From Odobenus rosmarus divergens (lineage: Eukaryota > Chordata > Mammalia > Carnivora > Odobenidae): 64,000 nucleotides of DNA. A program made the translations under genes and the position numbers. The stretch spans positions 912,394 through 976,393 of the forward strand of contig NW_004450481.1 in the NCBI RefSeq assembly GCF_000321225.1, given 5' to 3'. Under the pieces are notes generated by a model. It did no database searches, was not told the origin of the DNA, and saw only the letters and a list, made by a program, of their open reading frames with translations. Shown here piece by piece: positions 17,652-31,600 of this stretch (positions are counted from its first letter, which is position 1; every line of letters begins with the position of its first letter).

Positions 17652-18115
17652 GGCGAGGGCAGGGCAGGTCAGGGGCTGCGGGCGGCCCGAGCGCCGGGGG
17701 GCCCCGGGCTCATCCGGCCGGTGCAGCCGCGGAGCGCGCTGGAGGTGGAGACAAAGGCCGCGCCCGCCCGCGCCGGCCGCCGTCCCCGCGTGCCCGAGCG
17801 CTGCTTCTCGTCTCCGCCCGCGCGGAACCTCGATTCTCCTCGTCCCCGCGCACGTCGCTCTTGGGTTCTCGACTCCGCCCGTGTTGTTTTCTGGATTTCG
17901 TTCTCGCCCGCCCACTCCGCTTTCTGGTGCTTGTCTCCGCCCGCACCGAAGATGCATTCACCGAGGATGTGTCTCCGCCCGCGTCGAATTCTGGGTCTCG
18001 TCACCGCCCGTCCCGGCCCTGGATTCTCCGCCACCGAGCCTTAGTTTCCCCATCTGCAAGGGCGCGGTTTGGAATCTTGAGTTGGGCGTGATTTGACCGC
18101 GGCGGGACGTGGGAG
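17290..18115 (-). promoter_or_regulatory. ANO8: CpG-island promoter of ANO8
   Basis: The region around the ANO8 start codon (17651-17649) is densely GC- and CpG-rich, dropping sharply after about 18115. No TATA box is evident. Repeated CTCCGCCC words (GGGCGGAG on the minus strand, Sp1-type GC boxes) lie 160-380 bases upstream of the start codon. Confidence 0.75.
17809..18035. repeat. Degenerate ~31-bp tandem array, seven units, in the ANO8 promoter
   Basis: Units begin near 17811, 17842, 17872, 17902, 17934, 17972 and 18001. Each has a (T)CTCCGCCCG-like core followed by a TTCTGGG/GATTCT-like half. Spacings are 29-32 bases except one of 38. The cores are GC-box-like. Confidence 0.8.
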
Positions 18116-19622
18116 GGGGAGGGCCTGGGCGGGGGAGATTCCAGGTATCAATAACTTCACATCTAGAATACGAATTAATAGTTACAGCAAGTCCTGCCCC
18201 AGGGCCTTAGCATGTGCCAGTCAACTACTCAAGGCACTCCTCACGCCCTTCCCGTCCAGTTAACCCCTGCGCCCCTCAGGAGGTAACCTCCTCAGAGAGG
18301 ACCCGATAGAGCTGCCAAGTTTAGCAAATAAAAGTACAGTCCTCCCACTGTATGAAAGAATTTCAGACAAACGAATACATTTTTAGTATGTCCCAAATAT
18401 TACATGGGACATAGTTATACCAAAACCTTATTTATTGTTTATCTGAAATTCACATTTAACTGGGCGTTCTGTATTTTATCTGTACCCAGAACTCTGATCG
18501 TCCTGAGTAGCCTTTTCTGTTAGACTGAGAGCCCAGAGAGGGCAGGAGCCCCTTCCGGTTCTTAGCGCACACAGTAGGCACTTGATGTATACTTGTGACA
18601 GATGGGACAAATCGGAGAAAGCGAGCGTCCGCGTTTGTCACTCTTTGACAAATGAAAAAGTTAAGCGGGTCGAGGCAGGAATTAGAACTCTAGCGGGTCC
18701 GACAGAGTCTTCCCAAGTGCAAGAGCGTCGCCCGCCCGCTCCGTCCAAGAACCAGAGAATTGTCCGTGCGAAAGAGCCCGCGGAGACCCCGCCCAGCCAG
18801 TGCCTGGAATTCCACCATCAGCGCTTTTATTCCGCTATTCTGCGCTGTCCTGGTTTAACCTGAAAGTAATCCCCGAGAGTCCCCTTTCTGGCTTTCGGGG
18901 AGCCAGACACAGACCAGACATTCAGCTCTGCAGGAGCAGGCCTGGGCTAGGAAAGCCCAGAAGGCAGAGAGGGCTATGCTGGGGATTCCAGAAACGGGTC
19001 CTGTCGGAGGGGGACCTTGGAGCTAGGTCCTGAGGATGAGTTTGTCAAATGAAGAAGGGAATCCGAGGAGGAGGGAACGGCGGGAGGGAAAGCTGGGGGA
19101 GGAGCGAGAAACTCGGAGAGTTCTGGGAACACAGGTAGGAATCTTCCCAGAAATTTGAACTAGATTTTACTAGGACCAGTGCGTGGGTTCCCCGGAACTC
19201 ATCCCTCTCCGCCCCTGAGATGCTCTTGCTTCGCCTAAAGCCACGGGGTGGCCAGATGGAAAATACGGGGCTGGAAGCCTCGCCTCGGTGTAATTCCTAC
19301 CGCCCTGGGCGAAGCCTGGTTCTTCCTCCCACTCTTCATTTCCGGTGTCTGGGATACCCGAGGTTCTGGGATCCTAGAAATTCGGTCTCATGTTGCCGGG
19401 GGAACGCCATTTCGCTGCACCCCCGCGCCCAGCCGCTTCCCCGCCTTTGCCCTGACATTAGCCAATAGAAACGAAGATCTTCAGTGGGTCTCCTAAGGGG
19501 CCCAATGATGATCGAGAATCGTGGAGCACTTTACCAGTCACGCCGCGGAGTGGGTGGAGCCTCCTGTCAGGACTAGAAGCCACCCCGGCAGAGAGGGTAG
19601 GCGGGTCGCCGGTTGTGAACCC
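18116..19622. other. Intergenic region between divergent ANO8 and GTPBP3
   Basis: Contains MIR-like fragments (about 18196-18310 and 18520-18640) and GC-moderate sequence leading to the GTPBP3 start. I see no coding exon, SINE or TATA box. The GTPBP3 transcription start is presumably within the last 150 bases but cannot be placed. Confidence 0.6.
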
Positions 19623-22725
<3,103 letters not shown>

Positions 22726-23100
22726 GGGGACCACTGAAGCTCCCAGCCAGGCGGGGGGGGGAGGCGGGGAGAGGCCAGAAGCCCTGAGGCATGTGGGAAT
22801 AGCTTAGGCCGAGTGAGAATCTCATCCCCTGAGGGAAGAACTTGGCCCCAGGACGATGAAGCAAAGTGCCTCCTTCAGAGGTGGTGAGCTCCCTGTTGCT
22901 GGGTGTAGCTTAGTTCCCTGGCAGGGACAGGCTAGGGGTTCCAGCCCTGGCATGGAGCTCAACGGAGGTCCCTTTGGGTTCCGATGCTGGGGGAGTAGGG
23001 GTGGACGGTTGCGATGGGGGTGGGAGGGCCTCAGGGATCTTTGTTTTGCGGTTTTTAATTTATTTTGCAAATACTAAAGGAATAATAAAAAAATTCAGAT
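22726..23100 (+). terminator. GTPBP3: GTPBP3 3'UTR and polyadenylation signal
   Basis: The first canonical AATAAA downstream of the stop codon is at 23084-23089. This gives a 3'UTR of roughly 375 bases. Confidence 0.75.
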
Positions 23101-23464
23101 GATCCAGAAATGCTTAAACATGGAAATCTCCCCCCGCCCCATCCCTTGGGGTCACAGTTTGTGTCCTTCCAGAATTCTCTCTGCTGTTTTGCATACTTGT
23201 GGATACACCTATAAAATATGTTTTGTCTTGTATTTTGTACATAAAGTGTGTGTATTGCTCTGCAAGTTATCATTCTCTTTTTTAGTATTAATCTTGAAGC
23301 TTTGCCTCTTATTTTTTATTTAATTTATTTCTTTATTTGCCTCTTATATTTTAAAAGAGACCTGCAAGATCCCAGGTCCCTATGCCCTCTGAGCTTATGC
23401 ATTCATTCCCTCAGTAACTATCAAGCACCTGCTATGTGCTGGAATTGCACATGTCATTTTATTG

Positions 23465-23661
23465 TTTTTTTTTTAAGATTTTATTTATTTATTTGAGAGA
23501 GAGAGAATGAGAGAGAGAGAGCACGAGAGGGAAGAGGGTCAGAAGGAGAAGCAGACTCCCCGCTGAGCAGGGAGCCCTTTGTGGGACTCGATCCCGGGAC
23601 TCCAGGATTATGACCTGAGCCGAAGGCAGTCGCTTAACCAAGTGAACCACCCAGGCGCCCC
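23465..23661 (-). mobile_element. CAN SINE
   Basis: Reverse-oriented copy, poly-T/AAGATTTTATTTATTTATTTGAGAGAG through CACCCAGGCGCCCC. Target duplication CATTTTATTG on both sides. It interrupts a MIR. Confidence 0.95.
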
Positions 23662-24235
23662 CCATTTTATTGGGTTTTGATAACAGCACAACGCAGTGAG
23701 TATTTTGTTATAGTTTTGCAGATGAGGAAACTAAGGCTCAGAGAATTAGTTGCTTGACATCCCCACCTTTGGGATTTGCACATAGGTTTGTTCGGACTTG
23801 CAGTCTGAGTTTGCTGCAGGCCTTCTGTGCAACAGTCCGAGTGCAGGATGCTGGGAACACAAAGGGGACTAATTGTCACAGGTGCTGCCCCTGCCTGAGT
23901 TAGAGACCTAGTTCCTTATAGTGAGGTCTCATGGCTGCTCTGTGAGCTTATGATAAGGAGACCTGCCTGCTCAGGGACATGAGGGCAGGCTGCCTTGCAG
24001 AGGTGACGTTGGTACTGAAAGCCAAATGGTGAGAAGGAAACCAGATGGTGGAGGTTGGTGAAAGTGTCCCCAGCAGAGGGCACAGCATGTGCAAAGGTCC
24101 TGAGGGGGGAGCGTCATGGTGTGTTCAAGGAACAGGTGGTTGGTAGGGCTGAAGCAGTGAGTGAGGGGGAGAGAGGAGGGAGATGGCTGGAGGAAGAGAG
24201 GGACGATCTGATTGATAGGACTTTGATTCTTTTTC

Positions 24236-24945
24236 TTTTTTTTGACCCTTTCTTTTATTAAGTTTTTTATTTTAATTCCAGTATAGTTAACATACAGTGT
24301 TATAATAGTTTCAGGTGCACAAAATAGTGATTCAGTACATTACTCAGTGCTCATCATGACAAGTGCACCTCTTCATCCTCATCACGTGTTTCCCCCATCC
24401 CCCACCCACCACCGGTAACCAGTTTGTTCTCTAGAGTTGAGTCTGTTTCTTGGGGACGCCTGGGTGTGTCGGTTAAGCGACTGCCTTCGGCTCAGGTCGT
24501 GATTCTGGGATCGAGTCCCGCATCGGGTTCCTTGCTCAGCGGGGAGTCTGCTTCTCCCTCTCCCTCTGCCGCTCCCCCTGCTTGTGCTCTCTCTGACAAA
24601 TAAATAAATAAAATCTTTAAAAAAAAAAAGAGTCTGTTTCTTGGTTTCTCTCTCTCTTTTTCCTTTGCTCATTTGTTTTGTTTCTTAAATTCCACATATG
24701 AGTGAAATCATATGGTATTTGTCTTTGACTTATTTCGCTTAGGATTATACACTCTAGCTCCATCCATGTCGTTGCAAAAATGGCAAGATTTCATTCTTTT
24801 TGTGGCTGAATAATATTCTATTGTGTATATATACCACATCTTCTTCGTTCATCTGCTGACGGGCACTTGGGCTGCTTCCATGATTTGGCTATTGTAGATA
24901 ATACTGCTGTGAACATGGGGGTGCATGTATCCCTCTGAATTAGTG
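24236..24945 (-). mobile_element. L1 3' end fragment
   Basis: Minus-strand LINE-1 sequence with typical words such as CAGTATAGTTAACATACAGTGTTATA, AGTGAAATCATATGGTATTTGTCTTTG and TGGCTGAATAATATTC. It is 5'-truncated and carries a later SINE at 24453-24629. Confidence 0.85.
24453..24629 (+). mobile_element. CAN SINE inserted in L1
   Basis: Forward copy GGGACGCCTGGGTG to AAATCTTT plus A-tail. Target duplication GAGTCTGTTTCTTGG at 24439-24453 and 24630-24644. Confidence 0.95.
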
Positions 24946-24995
24946 GTGAGATCTTGGATTCTGAGACTCACAGGGGCCTGTTATGTTGGTGATGA

Positions 24996-25010
24996 ACCAG
25001 CAGAGGGCGT
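24996..25010 (+). promoter_or_regulatory. CTCF-like binding motif
   Basis: CCAGCAGAGGGCGTC fits the core CTCF consensus (CCAGCAGRGGGCR). Motif match only. Confidence 0.4.
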
Positions 25011-27274
25011 CCTCCTCTAACAAAAGAAGGTCCTGGCAGCACCGCCCCCTCCCCCCTCCATCAACGCTCTCACCCTCTAAGGACCCTGGGATCCAGGCTT
25101 CCACACCCACCTGGCAGCAGGTGAACGGTTAATCCCTTGCCACAGGCAGAAAAACAGTCTTAAATAGGGTCAGGATCCCTTCCAGAATCAGAAAAATAGT
25201 CCTACTTCCAGTGATGGAAGATACAAGCTCTCAGGTTTTAGGGCACCGGTGAGCAGAGGCTGGGGAGTATCCAGGGCCAACAAAGAGGATGAAGAGAGTT
25301 TTCAGAAGGCATCTAGAATTCCCCCCCACCCACCCAACCAAAGGGGGCCCCCTGACCCTGTGTCTTCACAGACTTCATTGCAATATGTCACTATCGATTT
25401 GTTTGCTTGTTTAGCAGCTAGGGCTGTCCCAGCATGGGGGGCCCCTGGAGGGAAAGGGCCACTCAGTGAGCTGAGCCCACGAATATTGCTATTATGTCTA
25501 TTTTTCGGGAATACAAACAGGCCCAGAGGAGAAAAGCAATAGCATAGGTTTAGCGGGGCTGGGTGTCCAGATGTCCTCCACATCAGGAGGGTTCAAAGGG
25601 CTCCCAGGAGGGGTGAGCAGGGTCTGGGTGGGGAGAGAGACGCTCTTGGGGCAGGATGCCTCGGCCCCACCCGCCTCCCCCGGGCTCTGGCACACAGCTG
25701 GACTGAGGTCCTTGGCTACCGTCCCTTTTTTCCAAGAAGGATGAGGTGGTTTGTGGGAAGCAGCCATGGGGGTTATTTATAGAGGTCACAGGAAATCCCT
25801 AAAGAGTCAGAACCTCACCCGGTGGCTGGGCCACAAGGTCAGGGAGGTGGTCTGCCAACTGCTCCCTGACAGGTACCCAGTCCCTGCCTTGCCCCCCGGG
25901 GGAACCCACCAACTTGGGGGAGTCAGAGCTACATGGTCAGGTCTGCATAAAGGGAAGGATGGAGCTGGGGATTGCCCCATCGGGAGCAAGGACAATACCT
26001 GGGGCAATCAAGAGGGCTGCCTGGAGGAGGGATATTTGGGGGGCAGGAAGAAGAAAAAGGCATTCTAGTCTGAGAGCACAAATTAAGAGATAGTCTTTAG
26101 CCAGAAAATGAAAGGTCCAGGGCAGCTGGAGGCAAGAGCTGCACTGGAAGTGGGGGTGGCGGCGGCAAGGGGCAGGGGGGCCCAAGAGAGCTGAGGAACT
26201 GGACTTTGTTCCCAGGGTAATAGGGAGCCATGGAGAGTGTGTGAGCCAGAGAGGGACACGGTCAGATCCCATGATGGAAAGGTCTCTCTAGACCAGCAGG
26301 GCCGGGCGTGGGGGCCAGCTGGAGGGATGACATCCTGGGACACTCTGGATGGGAGAGACCAACCAAAAGTCAGACCCGTGCCCATGTGTCCAGAAAGTTT
26401 AGAACGATTATTTCTCAGATGAGAAAATGGAGGCTGAGACCGAATGAGTCAAGATTTGGATTCAGGGATGTCTGGCTCCAGAACCCAAAACTCAGACATC
26501 CTGTGGTTGCTGGGACTGGCTGGTGTCATCATCCTCTCCAAGTCTCCAGCTGCCCAGGCAGTAGGCTGAGGGTCAGGGACGTCTTCACTTCCTTGGGGCC
26601 TCCAGACTGTCCCGTCTGGGCGGCCTGGCCTGGCTGACCCCCCTGCCCTGGCTTGGCGGCGCCCCAGCCGAGTGTTTCCTGCAGCAGGCGTCTCTCACCC
26701 GAGTTTCCGTATCCAGGAAATATCGCTCCTTTGTCCCTCCTGACTAGCCTGCCTTAAGCGTGGCGTTGCCAGCCCTGGCTCCTTGTGACTCATCCCCTCC
26801 CTGTCTAGGGTCCCGGGAGGATGGGCTGGGAGGGAATCCAGGCTGGGGCAGTGGGGAAGATGGGGGGTGGAGGTGGGGGTGGAGGCAGCGAATGACAAGC
26901 TGAGATTCTAGACCACAATTTTTAGGCCTTTTTTTCTACTGATGGCCATTTGCTTTATTTCCTGGAGTTTTTACTTTTCAGGGATAAAATCCCAGAAATG
27001 GGGTTGCTGAGCCAAAGGGTTTGTGCATCTTTACTTTAATGAAATATCACCAAACTAATTTCCAGAGGCCCACGATGAGATTCGCATTTCTACTAGTCCT
27101 GTAGAAAAATGTCCTTTCTCTACATCTTCACCAGCAGTAGGTATTATGGCTTTTTAAACTTTTTTTTTTTCCCGGTCTACTGGGTACAATGAGATTTCCC
27201 TGTATTCCTCTAATGCACTTTTTCCTGTTTTCCCCATGAATTTAGTGATTAGCGTGTTAAAGCACTCCCACTGG

Positions 27275-27447
27275 GGGCGCCTGGGTGGCTCAGTCGTTAA
27301 GCCTCTGCCTTTGGCTCAGGTCATCGGGCTCCCTGCTCAGCGGGAAGTCTGCTTCTCCCTCTCCCACCCCCCCCACCCCCTGCTTGTGTTCCTGCTCTCG
27401 CTGTGTCTCTCTGTCAAATAAATAAAATCTTAAAAAAAAAAAAAAAA
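27275..27447 (+). mobile_element. CAN SINE
   Basis: Forward copy GGCGCCTGGGTGGCTCAG to AATAAAATCTTAAAA. Perfect 15-base target duplication AAGCACTCCCACTGG at 27260-27274 and 27448-27462, so a fairly young insertion. A small deletion removes part of the tRNA-like region. Confidence 0.96.
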
Positions 27448-27663
27448 AAGCACTCCCACTGGACCCTGGTGCCCTTTCTGACATCCCATCTCGCCACAAA
27501 ACAAAACAAGACAAAACAAATGGCCTGAGCCTTTAGTGCCGCTGTTCCTGGAGACATTCTGGAGAGGGTTAGCTGTCTTGCCTCAGTACCTGGGGGGAAA
27601 TCTTTGCAAATCTTAGGAAGATGAAAGTCACAGATGGATAACCTGTTTTTTAAGAAACTGTGC

Positions 27664-27808
27664 TTTTTTTTTTTTTTTTAAGATTTTATTTATTTATTTG
27701 TTGGGGGGTGTGGAGAGAGAGAGAGAGAACAAGCGGGGGGAGTGGCAAGCAGAGGGAGAGGGAGAAGCAGGCCCCTGACGCTTCACGACTGAGCCACCCA
27801 GGCGCCCC
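27664..27808 (-). mobile_element. CAN SINE with internal deletion
   Basis: Reverse copy, poly-T to GAGCCACCCAGGCGCCCC, but only about 145 bases long. The segment holding the usual CTCGATCCCAGGACC box is missing. Confidence 0.92.
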
Positions 27809-27984
27809 AAACAGCAGGTATTTAAAAAGCAGTTTCAGGGCTTTGAGGGAAGCTGGTGTCACCCCAGACTCTTCTGGCCTGGGGACAGGCTGGGGACAGG
27901 GGGAGGGATCCTAGCTTGCGGGGTCTTTTCTCAGGCATCGCTAGGAGGTGACTTTTCAAAGCAAAAATCACCACTCTGGAGTCT

Positions 27985-28620
27985 TGGAAAGGATTCAATA
28001 TTTATTTAGTGCCACTAACATTTATAGGGGCCGGGGGCAGGGCTGGGTGTGGGGGGAGAGGGACGAGAGGCAGCTGCTGTTCACATCAATTGCGGGCTAT
28101 GACGGGGTCAGTGGGGGACACTTGCTCTGGGTTCGAGTGTGGCCCGGCAGGGGAGCCTGGAGACTCTCCAGGGGGGACCGGAGGCTGCCTTCCCATTCCC
28201 ACTTCCCCTAGGCCCCGCACACTGGGGGGGAGGAGTCTGAAGACGAGAAAATCGGAGGGCGCTGTGGCGGGGGCACGGGGGTGTGCAGACGGCGGGGGGG
28301 GGGATGCTGTGAGTGCCTGGGAGGGGTGCGACATGGGGCAAGGGCTGGGCATAAGGTGCGTGTGTGTGACGTCACTGCTACGTCTGTGGATGTCACTGCC
28401 ATGTCTGTGGGCTAGGGGCTGTGAGAGTATCAGAGGGCGTCGTGGGGTGTGGGGAGGGACGGGCGTGGGGCAGAGGCCAAGGGCAGCCACTCGGGCGTGT
28501 GCGCGGGCGTTCGGCCGGCCGGGGCCCTGGCTGCAGGCTGCGCCGTGGGCATCTCGCTGCCCGGAGTCCGCAGACTGGCCAGGCGGGGCCATACCTTGGT
28601 CCTCAGGGCCTGGAGCCTCC
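27985..28620 (-). terminator. PLVAP: PLVAP 3'UTR and polyadenylation signal
   Basis: Minus-strand AATAAATATT at 28006-27997 marks the probable 3' end. The UTR between the stop codon (28621-28623) and this signal is CpG-containing and includes a two-copy ~21-bp repeat at 28371-28411 beside TGACGTCA. Confidence 0.8.
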
Positions 28621-31600
28621 TCAGCCGCTAGGGCAGGAAGGACATGGTAATACAATAGTCAGACAGATGGAAGGACAAAGCTTGCCTGGGCCTGCTGCCC
28701 CCAACCCCAGGCTCCTTCTTGCCACCAAGGACTCTTCGGCTCTTTTGGGGTTCAGCCTTCCCATTAGACTCCTACTTGTTGAACCTCCCTGGGACGTGGG
28801 CCTCCTCAGTCTACAGATGACGAGACGGTGGTCAGAGACGCCACCTTCTGTGCTCCAGGCCTCTGCGGCAGCCATTTTACCTGGGGTCTCCAGGGCCCTG
28901 GGGATCCTGGGAGTTTGCCCCAAAGCTCCTGTCCATATCCCTCACCCCTCAGATGGGGCCTCAGTCTCCCTCCTTTGTCTCCACGGAACTGCCCCGGGGC
29001 TAGCCCCTCACCCATTCCCAGGAGGGTTTTTCCCAGGAGCCTGCCCCTCCTCACACACTCTCCTTGGCTCCGCAGTGCCCGGCCCACAAAGCCAGATCCT
29101 TTCTACCCGGCATTCAAGGCTCCACCCTCTCTGTCCCTACCAGTCCTCCTCATCAGGAACTTAAACCCTGCCAGTCCTCCAAAATTTCAGGAGGCATTGC
29201 TTCACTGCACCCCTCCCCCCTGCCTTTGCAGGAGCCATCCTGCTGTCTGGACTGCCCTTCCCCCTCCTCGGCCTAACAGAGGTTCTCGTGAGGGGTCAGG
29301 GGTTGGCTCAGAGGCTGTTTCCTGGTCGGGGAGGAGGGGGCCTCAGCCAAGTCCTGCTTCCGCTGGCCCACTCCCTTCCTTCCCCGGCTCTTCCCTGGGG
29401 CCGAGCAGCTTCACGTTCCTTGGCTGGCTCTGCGCCCCCCCCCCCCCCCCCCCCCCCCCCCGGCTCCAGCCTGACCAGGATTCACACAGCTCCCGGCCAG
29501 CCCTGGCATACATCCTTCACCCACTCCTGCCCGCCAGCCTGCAAGGAGGTGGTCCCTGGCCATTTCTCAGAGACCGAGTCTCCTAAGCCCCCAACATCAC
29601 ATGCCTGGACCAGGGCAGGTGCCTTTGTCCTGGTCTTTGGCTGCCGCCTTCACCCCCCAACAGCGACTAGAGGGTGCCTCGGAACGCCTGAGGCCGGTCA
29701 TGTCCTATTCTGCTCCCACTGTCCCAAAGCTCCCAAAGTTCTCACTGCAGCCACAGGCCCTACCTGACCTGCGCCCCGCGTGCCCCCCTCACTCCCTACT
29801 CACCCCCTGGATGGCTCTGCTCCAGCCGCACCAGCCTCCTCACCAGGCCTGGTCCTGTCTCAGGGCCTTGGCATGGGCTGTGCTCTCTGCCTGGTACACC
29901 CTTCCAGGGACACCCCACCCCCATGGCTCTTCCCTCACCTCCTCCAGTTCTCTGCCCCAGCATCACCCTCATGCAGGGCAGAGAAGCCTGCCTGGCCTTC
30001 TGTGGAAAATATTAACCTCACACTGCCACATCCCTTTTCTGCCTCGCCCACCGCCAAGGGGCTCACGCATCTGGTTTAGCATCCGTCTGCCCCACTAGAC
30101 TGGGAGCCCCACAAGGGCGCCGGCTTCTCTGCCTATTCCTACTCGTGTCCTCAACCCCCAGCTGCTCAAGACACACGGGTTGAATAAACAAACCGAATCA
30201 CAATTGGGATGGCAATGAACTTGAATGAGACTCGCTGTGTGTCCGGCTCAGAGCCAGGGCCGGACTCCCGATCTTCAACCTTCCACATTGCCACTGTTGA
30301 GGGAGCAGAAGACTAGCTGAGGACAAAGCACCAGCTGACACCCTGCAACCTCCCCCTGGCCCCCAACTCCTGGGTGGGATCTGTGGGACCTTCTTCCAGG
30401 AAGCTCCCAACTCTCTTAATGTTAATGCTTTGCCGGAGGGAACACCAATCTTAGCCTGATAACAGCCAGGCCTCCAGGATCTTGAGGGTCTTCTTTAGTT
30501 TATGAAAATTCTTTTGAAACCTCCCTTTTCCTGACCTCCCCCAACTCCCAAGTATATAATCAGCCACCCCTCACCACCCCGGTGCAGGAGCTCTTTCTGC
30601 CCATGGGTCCTATCCCCGTGCTTTAATAAAACCACCATTTTGCACCAAAGATGTCTCAAGAATTCTTTCTTGGCCGTCGGCTCCGGACCTCCCCCCCCTC
30701 CCCCCGCAACCTCACCTATATTCCAAAACTGCATCACAACTTTTGTCTTATCCAGTCACCTTCCCCTGAAACCAGTATTTCCTTATTTGTCTTCACATCA
30801 ATTGTGGGTTTGTGTTTAACTTAAATAAATGGATACCCAAAGGACACAGTCTTATCAGGTAAAAAGGAAAACTAGTGCACTTGCCATCAAGAGAAAATGA
30901 CTTAAAAATGTCCACGGAAAAAGCAAGACGTTGTGTTCCCATCCAGCTGATGCTGGGCTGAGGGTTGACCCTGGCTTTGGGATCGCAGGGAGAGCAGCAA
31001 GTGGAGAGTGTTAGCACCTCGGAGACTTTGTCAAGGCCCAGAAGGAATGAGTGGAGAAGGAAGAGACTCTCCCGACTGGGGGGCTGAGTGATTGGATGCT
31101 GGACCTCGGCCCTGGCCCCTGATCAGAGGCATCTAAAATTCCAATGTGGTTGGTGACACCACAGCCTATGGTTTGCCTAGGCTAGCCCACCAAGGGGCTG
31201 GCCTCGCTGGGACTCCAAGCCAGAGCTGATGGCCCCTTTCTCAGGGGGAAGGTGAATCAAGGCTGGAGATCAGAGAGCCAGAGCCCCTTCCTGAGACCCG
31301 GCAGAGAGAAGCCAGAGAGAAGCGGGAGGGGCCCTGCCTTAAGTACTCATTGTTTTCTCTGTAGAGGGATGTCTTGGGGGTAAACAATGTCAAGAGCTTC
31401 CCCTTTCTCAGCTGGGACGGGTCTGGGCTGGGAGCCTGGCTCTGGCCCTGACTCACTGACGCATGACCCCAGGTTGGTCACTTCCCTGGGGCCTCAGTTT
31501 CCTCCTCTGAAAAGTGGGGATAATAATAGAACCTCCTTCCTTGCCATGATGGCTTTGGGCCAAGATAGAGAGAGGAAAACTGTTTGCTTGGAGCAGGGTC

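Larger units (their letters stand above)
23100..27980. other. Intergenic region between convergent GTPBP3 and PLVAP
   Basis: About 4.9 kb with SINEs and L1 pieces listed separately. A MIR is split by the SINE at 23465 (parts near 23390-23455 and 23700-23760). LINE-like 3' sequence lies at about 26920-27170. The unique parts (25000-26900) contain only short unsupported reading frames. Confidence 0.6.

Noticed and set aside
17809..18035. CRISPR-like regular repeats
   Set aside because: Repeats are degenerate and contiguous without unique spacers, in a mammalian promoter; this is a tandem minisatellite.
24068..24084. Third CTCF-like word (CCCAGCAGAGGGCACAG)
   Set aside because: The context GCACAGCATGTGCAAAGGTCCTGAGG is a common old interspersed-repeat phrase in mammals, so the match is weaker evidence than the two sites kept.
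24453..24629. tRNA gene
   Set aside because: The tRNA-like head belongs to a CAN SINE with A-tail and target duplication; the same applies to all similar heads in the window.
28421..29586. Overlapping 213-252 codon frames on the plus strand
   Set aside because: They cross the PLVAP last-exon border and the 27-base C run, lack splice structure, and are Pro/Ser-rich as in random GC-rich DNA.
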